IMG/VR virus record: IMGVR_UViG_3300047382_000707
Span: 1-52,001 of that record
DNA: 52,001 nucleotides
From: a virus
Direction: 5' to 3' (one strand)
A program made the position numbers and the translations under genes. Positions 50,862-52,001 of this stretch are shown in pieces. The first letter of the stretch is position 1. Every line of letters begins with the position of its first letter. The notes beneath the pieces were generated by a model. It was not told where the DNA came from, ran no database searches, and saw nothing but the letters and a program-made list of their open reading frames with translations.

Positions 50862-51473
50862 TTATAAGATTTCAGCACCTTGTGTTAATAAAGGTTCTGC
50901 TTTCTTGTATTTCATAAATTCAGTATCTCCACTTGGTAACTTAACCATTACCCTTTCGTTTCTACCATATTTTTTTGCTCGAGTAATAGTTTGAGTATAT
51001 CTTCTTGATGAGTCTGTAATTAGAACTCCATTGAGATGGTCTATCTCATGTTGAGCACAAACTGTTTCTAACAATCCTTCATCAGAAAAGAACTCATTAG
51101 AATCTTTCCAATCTGTTTTTGTTGGTGAAAACTCTACTATACCTAAGTTATCTGTTTCAACTTTAAATGATTTATGTCTTACTGTTTTAACTGGTTTACG
51201 AATTGATTTTGGGATAGATAAACATTGTTCTACATAAGCAACAGTATCTTCTGATACTTCTAAAACCTTTGGGTTTATCAATACTAAAGGCTCAGTAACG
51301 TTAATTACACACGCCCTAACATCTAATCCTATTTGGTTTGCCGATAATCCTATTCCTCCATGTTTTGTTAGTTCTTGTAATAGAGTTGTTGATATTTCAT
51401 CAATCTCTACTTGAGTCATGGGAGTTGGTTCAATTGCTTTTCTTATTTTATTTGGGTCTTTAATTAATCTCAT
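50862..51473 (-). CDS. def: Peptide deformylase
   Basis: The 203-residue protein has all three deformylase motifs: GIGLSANQ (motif 1, GxGLAAxQ), EQCLS (motif 2, normally EGCLS, with the metal-ligand Cys retained) and QHEIDHLNG (motif 3, HExxH, with two His ligands and the catalytic Glu). It removes the N-formyl group from new proteins. Phage-borne copies are known from marine T4-like phages. The Gly to Gln change in motif 2 and an insertion before motif 3 (DSNEFFSDEGL) are noteworthy. It overlaps the upstream gene by four bases. Confidence 0.95.
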   Translation of the reverse strand: MRLIKDPNKIRKAIEPTPMTQVEIDEISTTLLQELTKHGGIGLSANQIGLDVRACVINVTEPLVLINPKVLEVSEDTVAYVEQCLSIPKSIRKPVKTVRHKSFKVETDNLGIVEFSPTKTDWKDSNEFFSDEGLLETVCAQHEIDHLNGVLITDSSRRYTQTITRAKKYGRNERVMVKLPSGDTEFMKYKKAEPLLTQGAEIL

Positions 51474-51688
51474 TCAAATATGTTTAATTGATTTGTAACT
51501 TTTTTTCTTGTTGAAGAAGGTTGTCCCCAACCTCTAACATAAACCGTTTTACCCTTATCAGGTGATTCAAATATTTTTATATCTTTATGTTCTTCTAAAA
51601 TTTTTTCTCTTTGTAAGTAAATCTCTCTTACTGCCTTACCAAGTTCCATATCATTTGGAAACTCTTTTACTAATCGTTCTATATCCAT
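51470..51688 (-). CDS. Small protein of unknown function
   Basis: The 72-residue protein is helical at the start (DIERLVKEFPNDMELGKAVREIYLQ) and ends with a basic segment (STRKKVTNQLNIFE). I place the start at 51688, where TAATG joins the stop of the upstream gene to the ATG. The frame is open further to 51724, but that would overlap the upstream gene by 37 bases without reason. It overlaps the deformylase gene by four bases. No function is recognised. Confidence 0.68.
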   Translation of the reverse strand: MDIERLVKEFPNDMELGKAVREIYLQREKILEEHKDIKIFESPDKGKTVYVRGWGQPSSTRKKVTNQLNIFE

Positions 51689-52001
51689 TATTCTGCTATG
51701 TTTAAATATTTTTCTAATAACCAAGATGAAGATTGTACTTTATCTCCCAATCCCCATACTGATTCTATTCCATATGAATTACATACATCGTTTTCTGGTG
51801 TGGTTGTTTCTGTTCTATCTCCACCATTACCAAAAGCCATTTTACCTTTTATATCATCACTATATGTAGTATGCCATTTATGTTTTGCATGGTCAATGAA
51901 ATCAATTGCTGTATCATCTCCATGTATAAGTGGATTCATTACATAAACATAATCCACATCTCTTAATGATTCCATTATAAACTTTCGTTCTCCTTCTTTC
52001 A
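51688..52001 (-). CDS. Nucleotidyltransferase-like protein, C-terminal part (partial)
   Basis: The frame has an ATG at 51975 but stays open upstream to the window edge, and the residues before it (GERKFIMESLRDVDYVYV) read like an ordinary helix-strand pair of a cytidylyltransferase fold. I therefore treat it as the last 104 residues of a longer gene. FGNGGDRTET and the closing GLGDKVQSSSWLLEKY fit the GGDR and K.QSSS motifs of phage adenylyl/cytidylyltransferase-like proteins. The HxGH motif would lie outside the window. If the ATG at 51975 is used instead, AAGGAG lies about 15 bases upstream. Confidence 0.6.
   Translation of the reverse strand, partial: KEGERKFIMESLRDVDYVYVMNPLIHGDDTAIDFIDHAKHKWHTTYSDDIKGKMAFGNGGDRTETTTPENDVCNSYGIESVWGLGDKVQSSSWLLEKYLNIAE

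Noticed and set aside
51688-51975. Complete 95-residue protein starting at 51975
   Set aside because: The frame is open to the window edge and the upstream residues fit the fold, so a partial longer gene is more likely; the shorter form is not excluded.
1-52001. Integrated prophage or mobile element
   Set aside because: No integrase, transposase, attachment repeats or bacterial flanks; the gene content is that of a lytic T4-like phage.

Overview
The window looks like part of the genome of a large, AT-rich, T4-like contractile-tailed phage. Baseplate proteins of the gp6, gp25 and gp5 types, a gp55-like late sigma factor, a Mre11/Rad50 (gp47/gp46) recombination nuclease and a zinc-ribbon/TOPRIM primase are recognisable. 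Almost every gene is on the minus strand in tightly packed operons, often with 4-base stop/start overlaps. The host is probably a member of the Bacteroidota (inference). Three promoter candidates match the TTTG-N20-TAnnTTTG type of that phylum with identical 20-base spacers, and two virion genes carry the GCTDxxAxNYN...DGSC motif that is common in marine Bacteroidota surface proteins. There is no integrase, and I saw no tRNA gene or CRISPR array.

Layout in map order. 1-11369 is a carbohydrate and modification cluster: two radical SAM proteins, a free LamG-like lectin protein, three GT7-type galactosyltransferase-like proteins that each carry a LamG-like domain inside the enzyme, a cytidylyltransferase, a GT2 and a GT-B enzyme, and a methyltransferase. 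11380-18585 is a 2401-residue tail fibre or adhesin with five Ig-like repeats, a Hint (intein-like) domain and a C-terminal knob. 18665-18835 is the only credible plus-strand gene, a small ribbon-helix-helix regulator. 18828-23562 holds a methyltransferase, a single-chain Mre11-Rad50 fusion and the primase. 23615-27181 is a second modification cluster: two 2-oxoglutarate oxygenases, a GT25 enzyme, an SGNH hydrolase, a SegE-like GIY-YIG protein and a sulfotransferase. 27192-46357 is the baseplate and tail structural block. 46460-50313 holds a holin-like membrane protein, a carbamoyltransferase, the late sigma factor, a small membrane protein and a secreted lysozyme-like enzyme. 50372-52001 has small unknown genes, peptide deformylase and the end of a nucleotidyltransferase-like gene.

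How the genes may work together (inference). Host-type promoters serve the primase/nuclease genes, the SGNH-hydrolase cluster and the lysozyme/sigma/carbamoyltransferase operon. The sigma factor would then switch on the structural genes, eight of which have the identical ten-base word ATATTTATAT in their leaders. The RHH protein may bind a 14-base palindrome that occurs beside its own start and again upstream of the holin-like gene. The glycosyl-, sulfo-, carbamoyl- and methyltransferases, lectin-fused GT7 enzymes, oxygenases and radical SAM proteins flank the giant fibre on both sides. This suggests a phage-encoded system that builds or edits a glycan on the virion fibre or on the infected cell surface. 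That system is the most interesting content of the window.
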